This document shows positions 25,952 to 33,472 of a stretch of 64,000 bases of DNA, piece by piece. Source of the DNA: RGIG1902 sp034926865 (lineage in GTDB: Bacteria; Bacillota; Clostridia; Oscillospirales; Butyricicoccaceae). Position 1 is the stretch's first letter, and each line of letters opens with the position of its first letter. The stretch lies in assembly GCA_034926865.1 (NCBI GenBank), contig JAYFQP010000014.1, forward strand, positions 161,348 through 225,347, given 5' to 3'. Below the pieces are notes generated by a model. That model saw only the letters and a list, made by a program, of their open reading frames with translations, was not told where the DNA came from and did no database searches. Position numbers and translations under genes: made by a program.

Positions 25952-25998
25952 ACAAAAAACAAGCCTTAATGCAAACGATTGCAAAGGCCTGTTTTTGT
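25952..25998 (-). terminator. Terminator of the lipid/diacylglycerol kinase gene
   Basis: On the minus strand a long imperfect stem (ACAGGCCTTTGCAA pairing with TTGCATTAAGGCTTGT, a few bulges) is followed by TTTTTTGTTT. It begins a few bases after the kinase stop codon at 26005. Confidence 0.85.
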
Positions 25999-26004
25999 CT
26001 CGCA

Positions 26005-26925
26005 TCATTCTATCGGGAAAGCTCCGTTTGGTACAACAAAACGCAGCCTTTGAGGTTCAATTCTCATGCTTATATGGCTGCTCTGTACCGTTTCACCGTC
26101 AAGGTTTATACACATATCCTCGTTATTCTTTGAAAAAACCTTTATCTCCTTAGCAGGCATATATGTTATAAACTGCTCAAGCTCTCTGTATCTCCCATTT
26201 TTATACTTACTTACAACAAAGGCGGCTTGAAGCCGGGAAATTTTTTTCACCATCAGAACATCAAGGATACCATCGCCAATATCTGAATGGGGAACCGGAC
26301 AAAAGCCGCCTCCGTAAAACCGGCCGTTTCCGATAAAGATCATCGTATACTCGCCGTCAAACTGCCTTCCATCGATATTTACATAATACTCCTGCCCTAT
26401 CCCGCGGATAACCGATTCTGCCGCCGAAAGGACATATGGAATTATCCCGCCGCCAAGAAAACGGTATTTGTCTTTTCTCATTGCTACCTGAGCATCAAGC
26501 CCTACGGAAAGAACATTTATGGCGCATCCGCAATCTGATCGTATATAGTCTATATCCACAGGACTGCCAAGCAGAAGTCTGTCAAGATCCAAAAATGCCT
26601 GCTTGCCACCGCTGAACATCTTCACATAGTCATTTCCCGTGCCGATGGGATACGATGTAAAGGCGCAGTCTCCATCAAGCTCTGAAATACCAGCAGCTAC
26701 TTCATTAAGTGTCCCATCACCTCCACAGGCATAGAAAATAAGGCTGTTTCCATCATGGGCTTTGCCAACCTTTTTTACTATATCAACCGCATGCATTGGG
26801 TGGGCTGTCAAGTATATATCGTATTCAAGCCTGTGTTTGTGACAGGCTTCTTCTATTCGCTTTACTGCAACCGAACTCATATCGTGCCTTCCGGCCGCAG
26901 GGTTAATTATAAAAACATGACGCAT
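26005..26925 (-). CDS. Diacylglycerol/lipid kinase family protein
   Basis: A protein of about 306 residues of the DAGK/YegS/BmrU family, which phosphorylates lipid substrates with ATP. It opens with VFIINPAAG, has the catalytic-domain motif GGDGTLNEV (near residue 68) and the later IGTGNDYVKMF. It probably recycles diacylglycerol released during lipoteichoic acid or cell-wall polymer synthesis, but the substrate is not fixed by sequence. The ATG at 26925 has GGTGG five bases upstream. An in-frame GTG three codons earlier (26934), with AAGGA closer to it, is the alternative. The gene follows the rRNA methyltransferase on the same strand. Confidence 0.9.
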   Translation of the reverse strand: MRHVFIINPAAGRHDMSSVAVKRIEEACHKHRLEYDIYLTAHPMHAVDIVKKVGKAHDGNSLIFYACGGDGTLNEVAAGISELDGDCAFTSYPIGTGNDYVKMFSGGKQAFLDLDRLLLGSPVDIDYIRSDCGCAINVLSVGLDAQVAMRKDKYRFLGGGIIPYVLSAAESVIRGIGQEYYVNIDGRQFDGEYTMIFIGNGRFYGGGFCPVPHSDIGDGILDVLMVKKISRLQAAFVVSKYKNGRYRELEQFITYMPAKEIKVFSKNNEDMCINLDGETVQSSHISMRIEPQRLRFVVPNGAFPIE

Positions 26926-26950
26926 TGCATCCACCGATCCTTACCTGAGC

Positions 26951-28063
26951 CTATTTGAAATACATATAAAGATCGCACTTTATCATGCCGTTATAAAGCT
27001 TGCGCTTTTTATCGGCTATAAAGCCAAAATATTTTTCAAACTCCTCGTCAGAAGTTATTATATACTTTTTAAGTCCGTCACAATCTCTAAGTTTCTCTCC
27101 GAAGCCTCTGTAAAGCTTTCTGGCGCTTTCCAAATCAAGCATGCGCTGGCCATAGGGAGGATTGACCATTACAATACCCCTGTTCTTCGGATATTCCATT
27201 TTAAGGGCATCTGCGAGCGTTACATCGATACACTCAGCAACGCCTGCCCTGCGGGCGTTTTCCTTTGTGATCTCAACGCACTCCGGATCAATATCGGAAG
27301 CATATATTGGAAGCCTCTCATGACGCTCCATGGCGATATACTTGTTTTTCTGCTCATCAAAGATTTCTTTTCCTGCAAATCCCCACTGCTCCGCGTCAAA
27401 ATCTCTTCTTGCCCCAGGCATAATCCCAAGCGAAGACATGGCTGCTTCTATAGCAATAGTGCCGCTGCCGCACATAGGGTCAATAAAATCCTCTCTGCCT
27501 CTGTATCTCGCTATTTTTACCATTGAAGCAGCAAGGGTCTCCCTGATGGTTGCTAAGTTGCTTTCTTTCTTATACCCTCTCTTATAAAGGGGAAGACCAG
27601 TAGTATCAAGATATACTTCAGCAACATCTTTTATTATAGAAAACTGGACTTGATACCGTGTTCCCGTTTCCTCCAGCCACGAAACCGAATGCTTCTCCTT
27701 AAGGCGCTCCACTATAGACTTTTTTACGATACTTTGGCATGCCGGAACACTGTGAAGCTGAGAACTGAGGCTGTAGCCCTTTACGGGAAAGCTATCATTT
27801 TTCCCGATTATATTCTCCCATTCGATCGCTCTGACCCCCTGAAACAGATCTTCAAAGGTATATGCCTTAAAGCTTGCCAGCTCTAAAAGCACCCTTGCTC
27901 CGCATCTGATTATTACATTGGCCTTGGCGCAATCGGACATGTCACCAGAAAATCTCACACGGCCGTTTTCTGCCATAACGCCATCAAAGCCGTTGAACTT
28001 TAGCTCATCAGCAACGAGACCCTCTGTGCCTATCAGACAGGGGATTACAAAATTGTATTTCAT
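26951..28063 (-). CDS. THUMP-domain class I methyltransferase (RlmK/RlmL-like, YpsC family)
   Basis: A 370-residue RNA methyltransferase with an N-terminal ferredoxin-like/THUMP region (about residues 1-155) that binds structured RNA. A Rossmann methyltransferase domain follows, with SAM motif FIDPMCGSGTIAIEAA (~190-205), acidic ASDIDPE and catalytic NPPYGQRM (~302). The family methylates guanines in 23S rRNA at N2, and this gene corresponds to Bacillus ypsC. The next gene downstream lies about 25 nt away on the same strand. A weak promoter candidate (TTGATC-17-TAATAT) lies upstream. Confidence 0.93.
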   Translation of the reverse strand: MKYNFVIPCLIGTEGLVADELKFNGFDGVMAENGRVRFSGDMSDCAKANVIIRCGARVLLELASFKAYTFEDLFQGVRAIEWENIIGKNDSFPVKGYSLSSQLHSVPACQSIVKKSIVERLKEKHSVSWLEETGTRYQVQFSIIKDVAEVYLDTTGLPLYKRGYKKESNLATIRETLAASMVKIARYRGREDFIDPMCGSGTIAIEAAMSSLGIMPGARRDFDAEQWGFAGKEIFDEQKNKYIAMERHERLPIYASDIDPECVEITKENARRAGVAECIDVTLADALKMEYPKNRGIVMVNPPYGQRMLDLESARKLYRGFGEKLRDCDGLKKYIITSDEEFEKYFGFIADKKRKLYNGMIKCDLYMYFK

Positions 28064-28285
28064 TATTTATCCTCAAATCTATTTTATTAGCCAAATCATA
28101 TTACACTAAGTCTGCAAAAAGATCAAACAGATCAGTGCATACGTTTAAGCTTTACTGAAATTTCAATATTACTATTTTTGGGCGGATATTTTATATTATC
28201 TTACAATAAGTCAATTTTTGCAACAATAATAATGTAAAAAGCCCCAAAGCATAAAAAATTGCATAACTTTTCCTGTTTTAGGGAG

Positions 28286-28310
28286 AGTAATTTTGTGAAT
28301 GATAATTACT
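28286..28310. repeat. Inverted repeat upstream of asnA, possible operator
   Basis: AGTAATT and AATTACT are perfect 7-bp arms around an 11-bp spacer, about 20 bp upstream of the asnA -35. The position would suit an activator or repressor site. No regulator gene is adjacent. Confidence 0.35.
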
Positions 28311-28329
28311 GCTTTTCGAAATATTCTTA

Positions 28330-28358
28330 TTGCCTTTTACATATTAAAGTGATAAAAT
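28330..28358 (+). promoter_or_regulatory. Candidate asnA promoter
   Basis: TTGCCT (28330-28335) and TAAAAT (28353-28358) are spaced 17 bp. The predicted start lies about 33 nt before the asnA ATG, which has the ribosome-binding site AAAGGAG. Confidence 0.45.
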
Positions 28359-28398
28359 ACAGAACATATTTTAATTTTTTTCAAAGGAGTGATTAGAG

Positions 28399-29412
28399 AT
28401 GACAGACAGCAAGCTCATTTTCCCAGATGGCTATCAGCCTAAGCTTGATGTACAGAATACCCAAAGAGGAATAAAGGTGATCAAGGATAATTTCGAAAGA
28501 TATTTGGCTGTCGCTCTTAATCTCCGGAGGGTTTCAGCCCCTCTCTTCGTTACAAAGGAAAGCGGCCTCAACGATGACTTAAACGGTGTGGAGCGTCCTG
28601 TTGGCTTTGATATTCCCTCTGCAGGATGCGATGTTCAGATAGTTCACTCACTTGCAAAATGGAAGAGATGGGCCCTTAAGGAATACGGCTTCCACCCTGG
28701 TGAAGGTCTGTATACCGATATGAATGCTATAAGGCGTGACGAAGAGCTTGACAATCTTCATTCCGTTTATGTCGACCAGTGGGACTGGGAAAAAGTAATA
28801 ACCAAAGAACAGCGCACTATCGAGTTTCTCAAAGAAACTGTCAAAGATATTTATGGCGCAATAAAGCAAACAGCTCGAACTGCCTGCTATGAATTCCCAG
28901 GAATTGACTTTCCTGTGGCTGATGATATATTTTTTATAACTACTCAGGAGCTTGAAGACCTCTACCCCTCACTTAGCCCAAAAGAGCGTGAAAACGCTAT
29001 ATGCAAAGATAAAAAAGCGGTTTTCATAATGCAGATCGGCGATCAGCTCAAAAGCGGTATAAAGCACGACGGCAGGGCGCCCGACTATGACGACTGGGCA
29101 CTCAACGGAGACATTCTTGTCTGGAATGAAGTGCTTCAACTGGGCTTTGAGATATCAAGCATGGGCATAAGAGTCAGTGAGCAATCGCTTAAAGAGCAGC
29201 TTGAAAAGGCGGGATGCCCGGAAAGAGGCAATCTCCCCTTCCACAAAGCCCTTCTGAACGGAGATCTGCCCTACACTATAGGCGGAGGAATCGGCCAGTC
29301 AAGGCTTTGTATGCTGATGCTCAGGCAGGCCCACATCGGCGAGGCGCAGGCCTCTGTATGGCCCAAGGATATGATTGATGCCTGCCGGAAGCACAAAATA
29401 TATCTATTGTAA
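28399..29412 (+). CDS. asnA: Aspartate--ammonia ligase (asparagine synthetase A)
   Basis: A 337-residue enzyme making asparagine from aspartate, ammonia and ATP in the cytoplasm. It is related to class II aminoacyl-tRNA synthetases. Conserved family segments include GVERPVGFDIP, VVHSLAKWKR-type (IVHSLAKWKRWAL), GEGLYTDMNAIRRDEELDNLHSVYVDQWDWEKVI and the C-terminal GGGIGQSRLCMLML motif 3-like region. Length matches the family. It is a single-gene transcript with its own promoter and two terminator hairpins downstream. Confidence 0.98.
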   Translation: MTDSKLIFPDGYQPKLDVQNTQRGIKVIKDNFERYLAVALNLRRVSAPLFVTKESGLNDDLNGVERPVGFDIPSAGCDVQIVHSLAKWKRWALKEYGFHPGEGLYTDMNAIRRDEELDNLHSVYVDQWDWEKVITKEQRTIEFLKETVKDIYGAIKQTARTACYEFPGIDFPVADDIFFITTQELEDLYPSLSPKERENAICKDKKAVFIMQIGDQLKSGIKHDGRAPDYDDWALNGDILVWNEVLQLGFEISSMGIRVSEQSLKEQLEKAGCPERGNLPFHKALLNGDLPYTIGGGIGQSRLCMLMLRQAHIGEAQASVWPKDMIDACRKHKIYLL

Positions 29413-29445
29413 TTTTGCCTATTTCTCTCTCCAATATTATATAAT

Positions 29446-29488
29446 ACAGCCAATGGGGGCCTCGCTTTGCGCGGCTCCCATTGACTGT
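29446..29488 (+). terminator. First terminator after asnA
   Basis: An interrupted stem (ACAG-CAATGGG pairing with CCCATTG-CTGT, with inner GC pairs) is followed by ATTTTTCCC. It starts 34 nt after the asnA stop. Confidence 0.7.
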
Positions 29489-29507
29489 ATTTTTCCCATT
29501 TAAGCAA

Positions 29508-29539
29508 AAAACCCGGAGAGTTTTTTCTCTCCGGGTTTT
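29508..29539. terminator. Bidirectional terminator between asnA and hpf
   Basis: A perfect 13-bp stem AAAACCCGGAGAG/CTCTCCGGGTTTT with a six-T loop. Its A/T-rich ends serve both the plus-strand asnA and the minus-strand hpf (stop 29577). Confidence 0.85.
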
Positions 29540-29576
29540 AAACTGCGGTTTACAGCTAAACTGCTAACTTTTGCAC

Positions 29577-30113
29577 TTAATCATTAGCAACAAGCAGCCC
29601 ATAGCCGCCGTTCTTTCTTTTATATACCACACAGTATTTTCCGCCCTCATCGCTGTTAACGAAGAAGAAAAATTCATGAGAAAGAAGGTTCATTTGCATA
29701 ATAGCGTCCTCTTCAGTCATCGGCTTGACATCGAGCTTTTTTATCCTCAATATCTCAAACTGCTCATCAGGCAGGTCTTCAACTACCGAAGAAATCGGAA
29801 TAGCCTTGGCAAAGGAATCCTGACGAGTCCTCTTTGTAAGCCTTGTCTTATTCTTCTGTATCTGCCTGTCAATGCTGTCGATAGCTCCGTCAACTGAGGC
29901 ATACATATCCGAAGTCTGTTCTTCTGCTCTGAAATACACATTACGGTGTGAAACCGTTATCTCCACCGTATGCTTTCCTCTGAGAATGGAATATGTTACC
30001 TGAGCCTCAGCTTCCTGACCGAAATAACGGTCAAGTTTTTCGCATTTTTTTATGGTATAAGCCTTGAGATCATCGGAAACCTTAACTTTTCTCTCAACAA
30101 ATTTTGTGTTCAT
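29577..30113 (-). CDS. hpf: Ribosome hibernation-promoting factor, long form
   Basis: A 178-residue long HPF/RaiA-type protein. Residues 1-~105 form the RaiA fold (VSDDLKAYTIKKCEKLDRYFG ... VEITVSHRNVYFRAEEQTSDMYASVDGAIDSIDRQI), which blocks the 30S decoding centre. The linker and C-terminal domain (PMTEEDAIMQMNLLSHEFFFFVN ... GGYGLL) mediate 70S dimerisation into 100S particles in stationary phase. It sits 48 nt after the amidohydrolase gene on the same strand and ends at a strong terminator. Confidence 0.96.
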   Translation of the reverse strand: MNTKFVERKVKVSDDLKAYTIKKCEKLDRYFGQEAEAQVTYSILRGKHTVEITVSHRNVYFRAEEQTSDMYASVDGAIDSIDRQIQKNKTRLTKRTRQDSFAKAIPISSVVEDLPDEQFEILRIKKLDVKPMTEEDAIMQMNLLSHEFFFFVNSDEGGKYCVVYKRKNGGYGLLVAND

Positions 30114-30161
30114 AATTTTCTCCTTTCCTGATAAAGGGATTCTTTGAAGGCGGGATAAGCT

Positions 30162-31298
30162 TTATTTTACTCTTTTTCCCCCGATAAATACGGCCTTTGT
30201 CTTGCTCATAAAATCAAAGGGATGTCCGCTCCAAACAACTATATCAGCGTCCTTACCTGCTTTTATCGATCCCACTCTGTCTTCCACTTCCGCGGCCTTT
30301 GCAGCATTTATTGTTATTGCCCTTATTGCCGCATCCATATCAAGCCCTTCTCTAACACAAACAGCCGCGCTTATATTGAGATGCTGAAGCGGGCCCACAG
30401 GATGATCTGTTGTAAGCGCCACCTCTATGCCCTCATTATAAAGAATTCCTGCTGTTTTAAGGCTTCTGTTTGATGTCTCAGGCTTGCTGCTTCCGGAGAG
30501 TACCGGCCCAACAATTGGAATAACTCCGGCCGCCTTAAGCTGCCGGGCTGCCCTTACTCCATCAGTAGCATGTATTATTGTAAATCTGATGCCAAACTCA
30601 TTTGAAACTCTTATTGCCGTAAGAATATCATCACACCTGTGGCAATGTATATGCGCTATGAGTTCACCCTTTAAGACAGGTATAAGAGCCTCACATTTTG
30701 CATCATATGCCACGTCAGCGCTCTTTTCCTTCTTTTCCATATAGTTCTTGGCTTTCATAAAAGATTCTCTTAAGATGGCTGCTGTTGCCATTCTCGTCTG
30801 AGGAGCTTTTTTATTAAGGCCGTAGCAGCTTTTGGGGTTTTCGCCCAGGGCCATTTTCATGGCACATGGAGCCTTTACTATCATATCGGATATATCATCA
30901 CCTGCAAGTTTTATAAACGCCATCTCTCCGCCTATTACATTGGCGCTGCCAGGGCCTACCACGGCAGAAGTCACTCCGCAGCCAACAGCATCCGCAAAGG
31001 CAGTATCATACGGATATATGGCATCCACAGCCTTAAGCTGAGGCGTTACAGGATCAGTCATCTCATTGGTATCGTTCCCTTCCCATCTGACAGACTGCTC
31101 AAAAATTCCGATATGTGTATGAGCATCTATGAATCCGGGTAAGATATACCCACCTTCAGCATCAAAAACCTCTTCGTCAGTATGTACTGCCTGAGATGCA
31201 TCCCCAAAGGCTGTTATCACTCCGCCTTCAAAATCGACATACCCATTTTCAAAGCTCTGACCTTCGGCCGTTATCAAACGGCCACCTACTATTCTCAT
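30162..31298 (-). CDS. Amidohydrolase of the imidazolonepropionase-like group
   Basis: A 378-residue metal-dependent hydrolase of the amidohydrolase superfamily. An N-terminal beta-sandwich segment leads to the metal-binding HxH in FIDAHTHIG (~residue 59). Later His residues (IAHIHCHR, FTIIHATDG) and the terminal Asp in LTTDHPVG complete the TIM-barrel metal site. A closing beta segment (GKDADIVVWSGHPFD) is typical of imidazolonepropionase-like and related hydrolases. The substrate is unknown. AGGAGG precedes the ATG. A perfect 11-bp inverted repeat 26-61 nt upstream may control it and the divergent RNA described below. Confidence 0.88.
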   Translation of the reverse strand: MRIVGGRLITAEGQSFENGYVDFEGGVITAFGDASQAVHTDEEVFDAEGGYILPGFIDAHTHIGIFEQSVRWEGNDTNEMTDPVTPQLKAVDAIYPYDTAFADAVGCGVTSAVVGPGSANVIGGEMAFIKLAGDDISDMIVKAPCAMKMALGENPKSCYGLNKKAPQTRMATAAILRESFMKAKNYMEKKEKSADVAYDAKCEALIPVLKGELIAHIHCHRCDDILTAIRVSNEFGIRFTIIHATDGVRAARQLKAAGVIPIVGPVLSGSSKPETSNRSLKTAGILYNEGIEVALTTDHPVGPLQHLNISAAVCVREGLDMDAAIRAITINAAKAAEVEDRVGSIKAGKDADIVVWSGHPFDFMSKTKAVFIGGKRVK

Positions 31299-31323
31299 TG
31301 CTTTTTTCCTCCTATCTTTTTCG

Positions 31324-31359
31324 ACACAATTTCCTATTTACAAAAAATGGAAATTGTGT
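31324..31359. repeat. Perfect 11-bp inverted repeat over the orphan RNA promoter, likely operator
   Basis: ACACAATTTCC and GGAAATTGTGT are exact inverted arms around a 14-bp centre. The centre contains the plus-strand -35 hexamer, and the right arm abuts the -10. On the other side lies the amidohydrolase start (31298). The arrangement suits a repressor that occludes the promoter. No adjacent regulator gene is evident. Confidence 0.6.
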
Positions 31360-31365
31360 TATTAT
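31337..31365 (+). promoter_or_regulatory. Promoter of an orphan plus-strand RNA
   Basis: TTTACA (31337-31342) and TATTAT (31360-31365) are spaced 17 bp, each 5/6 to consensus. No plus-strand protein gene follows before the terminator at 31478-31504. Confidence 0.6.
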
Positions 31366-31371
31366 CATTTC

Positions 31372-31505
31372 AGAACACAGCGCAAATGTCAAAAGCAATA
31401 TTTGATATTTGCGGTGTGGTCTGACATTCGTCTTCAGAGCACACCGTTCATATCTTTATCCCCACAACCCCAGCTTTGGCCGTCCATAGGGCGGCCCTTT
31501 TTTTA
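31372..31505 (+). ncRNA. Candidate small RNA (~134 nt), family unknown
   Basis: The unit lies between two minus-strand genes and is bounded by the promoter above and a terminator. The terminator is GGCCGTCC-ATA-GGGCGGCC (31478-31496) followed by C and seven T's. Within it CGCAAAT/ATTTGCG, extended by CACA/TGTG, can form a hairpin. The TGTG side can instead pair downstream (GTGTG.TCTGA with TCAGA.CACAC), so two folds compete. The only reading frame, 12 codons from an ATG at 31388, lacks a ribosome-binding site. I do not recognise 6S, SRP, tmRNA or a known riboswitch. Confidence 0.55.
31478..31504 (+). terminator. Terminator of the orphan plus-strand RNA
   Basis: An 8-bp stem (one G-T pair) with loop ATA is followed by seven T's. 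There is no plus-strand gene for at least 2 kb upstream, so it implies a local transcript. Confidence 0.75.
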
Positions 31506-31537
31506 TAGTTTTCAAATACGAAGGTATTAAAATAAAA

Positions 31538-31563
31538 GCGCAGCCCTTAAAACGGAACTGCGC
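31538..31563 (-). terminator. Terminator after the S1-domain gene
   Basis: On the minus strand a GCGCAG/CTGCGC stem with a 14-base loop is followed by TTTTATTTTAA, immediately after the yabR stop at 31570. Confidence 0.65.
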
Positions 31564-31569
31564 ATATTG

Positions 31570-32010
31570 CTATTTTCTTCTGCGGGTCTTGGATTTCTTG
31601 TCTTTCTGCAACCGGAGGTCAGATATTTTAGATTCACTCCTCTGCATGAACATACGCAGCTTATCCTCAAAAATACTATCCTGGCTTTTATCCAACATGG
31701 ATCTGTCATCAGTTGAGGATGACTGGGAAGACGTTGTTTTTTCATATTTAGGCACAGTCTGCGGCTTCTCCAAAACGGGAAGAGCCTTTTTTATCGAAAG
31801 ATTTATTCTTCCGTTCTGATCAATGCCGATCAGTTTTACCTTAACGATATCGCCTTCATTAATATGCTTCTTGATATCGTCCACATAAGTATTTGCTACC
31901 TCTGAGATATGAACCATGCCAGACTTACCAGGCTCTAGCTGCACAAATGCGCCGAAGCCGGTTATCCCCGTTACTTTTCCCTCGTAGATGCTTCCCACAG
32001 TCAAATCCAT
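31570..32010 (-). CDS. yabR: S1 RNA-binding domain protein, YabR-like
   Basis: A 146-residue protein with one S1 OB-fold (residues 1-~75: VGSIYEGKVTGITGFGAFVQLEPGKSGMVHISE ... NLSIKKA). A disordered, Ser/Lys-rich tail follows, ending in a basic KKSKTRRRK. Such single-S1 proteins bind RNA or ribosomes, and the Bacillus YabR lies between divIC and spoIIE as the counterpart here. The ATG at 32010 follows an in-frame TTG. No strong ribosome-binding site is at ideal spacing, the closest being AGGGGG about 14 bases upstream. It is the last gene of the sporulation/division block. spoIIE does not follow. Confidence 0.88.
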   Translation of the reverse strand: MDLTVGSIYEGKVTGITGFGAFVQLEPGKSGMVHISEVANTYVDDIKKHINEGDIVKVKLIGIDQNGRINLSIKKALPVLEKPQTVPKYEKTTSSQSSSTDDRSMLDKSQDSIFEDKLRMFMQRSESKISDLRLQKDKKSKTRRRK

Positions 32011-32047
32011 CAAAAAAGCTGTGCCCCCTATAAAGCAAGAATAATAA

Positions 32048-32332
32048 CTATTTACTTGATATATCTACAAAAACTCTCTCGCCCGGAGCGACATATCCCA
32101 ACTTTTCCCTGGCGATCTCAGCAATATATTCGGTGTCATCCTCACTTGCAAGGATATCCTCAATTCTGCTGTTTTCAAGTTTTTGTCTGTCTATCTGCAT
32201 CTGCAACTCATGCTTTTCGTTTTCCTTTGACATGATCTGCAATTGAATCGACACAAGTGTGAACGCCGCATAAACGGCAAAAGCCAGAATAAAGATTTTA
32301 GCCGCAGCATGTACCTTCCTGGTTTTGCGCAT
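32048..32332 (-). CDS. divIC: Septum formation initiator family protein (DivIC/FtsL-like)
   Basis: A 94-residue bitopic protein. A short basic N-terminus is followed by a membrane helix (about residues 12-33) and an external coiled coil (SKENEKHELQMQIDRQKLE), ending in YIAEIAREKLGYVAPGERVF, the DivIC/FtsB signature. It should join the DivIB-FtsL complex at the division septum. The ATG at 32332 has GGAGGTG eleven bases upstream. The longer frame from 32359 begins before that site. Position next to yabQ matches Bacillus divIC. Confidence 0.9.
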   Translation of the reverse strand: MRKTRKVHAAAKIFILAFAVYAAFTLVSIQLQIMSKENEKHELQMQIDRQKLENSRIEDILASEDDTEYIAEIAREKLGYVAPGERVFVDISSK

Positions 32333-32431
32333 AAGGGCTTTCACCTCCAAAACTCTCAATTACGGTTTTAATTGCCTATATTTTGATTATTCCTATTGTA
32401 TTCTTTTTGGATTAAAAAGTCAATCCCCAAC

Positions 32432-32815
32432 CTACGTCCCGCGAGGATGTTCAAACAGCTTTTCAAGCCACGAAAAGAACTTTAATAAATACTTACCAAC
32501 AAAGATAAGCACCTTTTCAAACATGGACAGTATCATTTTTACATAATCTGAAAATCCGCAAAAATACAAAGCCAGGCCAAGTATAATGCCGCCCGGAATA
32601 TACCACCTTATGACCCCTCCTGCCCTGAACAGTACCAGTGCAATAAACAGGGCCATAAATGCAATGCAATATAAAATATCAAACAAAGGCCTGAAAACTT
32701 TTTTCCCGAACACCTCAGGAAAAAACGAGAATAAATCGTACAGCGCTCCAAGAAAAATACCCAGACAGGAGGCTAACAGAAACACCTTAGTCTGTTCAAG
32801 AAGGATAATCTCCAT
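32432..32815 (-). CDS. yabQ: Spore cortex biosynthesis protein YabQ
   Basis: A 127-residue membrane protein with about four hydrophobic segments, starting with EQTKVFLLASCLGIFLGALYDLF, the typical YabQ opening. YabQ is a sigma-E-dependent protein of the outer forespore membrane needed for cortex formation. The gene starts 3 nt after yabP and is followed by divIC, the same order as in Bacillus. Its presence, with yabP and spoVB, is the best evidence that the organism forms endospores. Confidence 0.9.
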   Translation of the reverse strand: MEIILLEQTKVFLLASCLGIFLGALYDLFSFFPEVFGKKVFRPLFDILYCIAFMALFIALVLFRAGGVIRWYIPGGIILGLALYFCGFSDYVKMILSMFEKVLIFVGKYLLKFFSWLEKLFEHPRGT

Positions 32816-32818
32816 AGA

Positions 32819-33100
32819 TCAAAACAGTTTTGACCAGAACCCGCCCTTTTGACGCTTGTCGCCTACATATTCCATACAGTTTATCCTGCCGGTAATGACA
32901 AGCTCTCCTGAATCGAGGCTAAGGCGTTCTACATGAAGGTCTTCTCCCGAAGTCATAAGCATTCCCTCATTAGTCTCCGTCAATATTTCGTCCTCATCAA
33001 AGCTGATAACGTCGGTCACTCCTGAAATGCTTAGGCGCTGCCTTCCTTCGAGTATAATACTTCCTGCCAGGTCTGTTCTTCTATAATCATCGGATGCCAT
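32819..33100 (-). CDS. yabP: Sporulation protein YabP
   Basis: A 93-residue all-beta protein of the YabP/YqfC family (ILEGRQRLSISGVTDVISFDEDEILTETNEGMLMTSGEDLHVERLSLDSGELVITGRI). YabP works with YabQ in the mother cell during spore coat and cortex assembly. AAAGGGGGAGC precedes the ATG. Downstream yabQ begins after three bases, so the pair is translationally linked. Confidence 0.93.
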   Translation of the reverse strand: MASDDYRRTDLAGSIILEGRQRLSISGVTDVISFDEDEILTETNEGMLMTSGEDLHVERLSLDSGELVITGRINCMEYVGDKRQKGGFWSKLF

Positions 33101-33155
33101 ATAATAAAGCTCCCCCTTTCATTTGCTGTAAATAGATATGAAAGAGAGAGCACGA

Positions 33156-33401
33156 TTATTCTGATATTTCGCTGTATAAAAGCGCGGCTTCCTGCTTGGA
33201 AACATGCTCAGGAATCGACAGCACCTTAACTTTTACCGTTCGGGTTCCTATCGTAATTTCAATAATATCCCCTTCTTTTACCTGATAAGACGCTTTTGCT
33301 TCCCTGCCGTTTACCACCACCCGCTGCGTGTCACACGCTTCGTTTGCCACAGTTCGTCTCTTTATAAGACGAGCCACCTTTAAATATTTGTCAAGCCTCA
33401 T
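33156..33401 (-). CDS. rqcP: S4-domain protein RqcP (YabO/HslR-like)
   Basis: An 81-residue protein consisting of an S4 RNA-binding domain (MRLDKYLKVARLIKRRTVANEACD ... VNGREAKASYQVKEGDIIEITIGTRTVKVKVL). In Bacillus this protein assists RqcH in tailing stalled nascent chains on 50S subunits. The ATG at 33401 is used because TGGAGGAG lies four bases upstream. The longer frame from 33422 would place this site inside the gene. It lies between hup and yabP. Confidence 0.93.
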   Translation of the reverse strand: MRLDKYLKVARLIKRRTVANEACDTQRVVVNGREAKASYQVKEGDIIEITIGTRTVKVKVLSIPEHVSKQEAALLYSEISE

Positions 33402-33421
33402 TTTCTCTCCTCCATAAAGCA

Positions 33422-33449
33422 TGTGGAAGCGGCATTTGCCGCTTCCACA
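33422..33449. repeat. Strong hairpin between hup and rqcP
   Basis: A perfect 12-bp stem TGTGGAAGCGGC/GCCGCTTCCACA with loop ATTT, between the hup stop (33473) and rqcP start (33401). There is no T-run on the minus strand, so it may be a processing or stability element that lets hup be expressed more highly than the downstream genes. Confidence 0.5.
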
Positions 33450-33472
33450 CGTATCGAAAAACTAATGCCTGC

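Larger units (their letters stand above)
28064..28398. other. 335-bp AT-rich divergent intergenic region between rlmL-like gene and asnA
   Basis: There is no coding frame with a ribosome-binding site. The left half should hold the minus-strand promoter of the methyltransferase gene. The right half holds the asnA promoter and the inverted repeat described separately. I see no T-box, riboswitch or tRNA. Confidence 0.6.

Noticed and set aside
28064..28398. T-box leader before asnA
   Set aside because: No antiterminator bulge sequence, no terminator and no specifier-like hairpin are present.
31388..31426. Twelve-codon ORF inside the orphan RNA
   Set aside because: No ribosome-binding site and no similarity to any peptide I know. 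The region is better explained by RNA structure.
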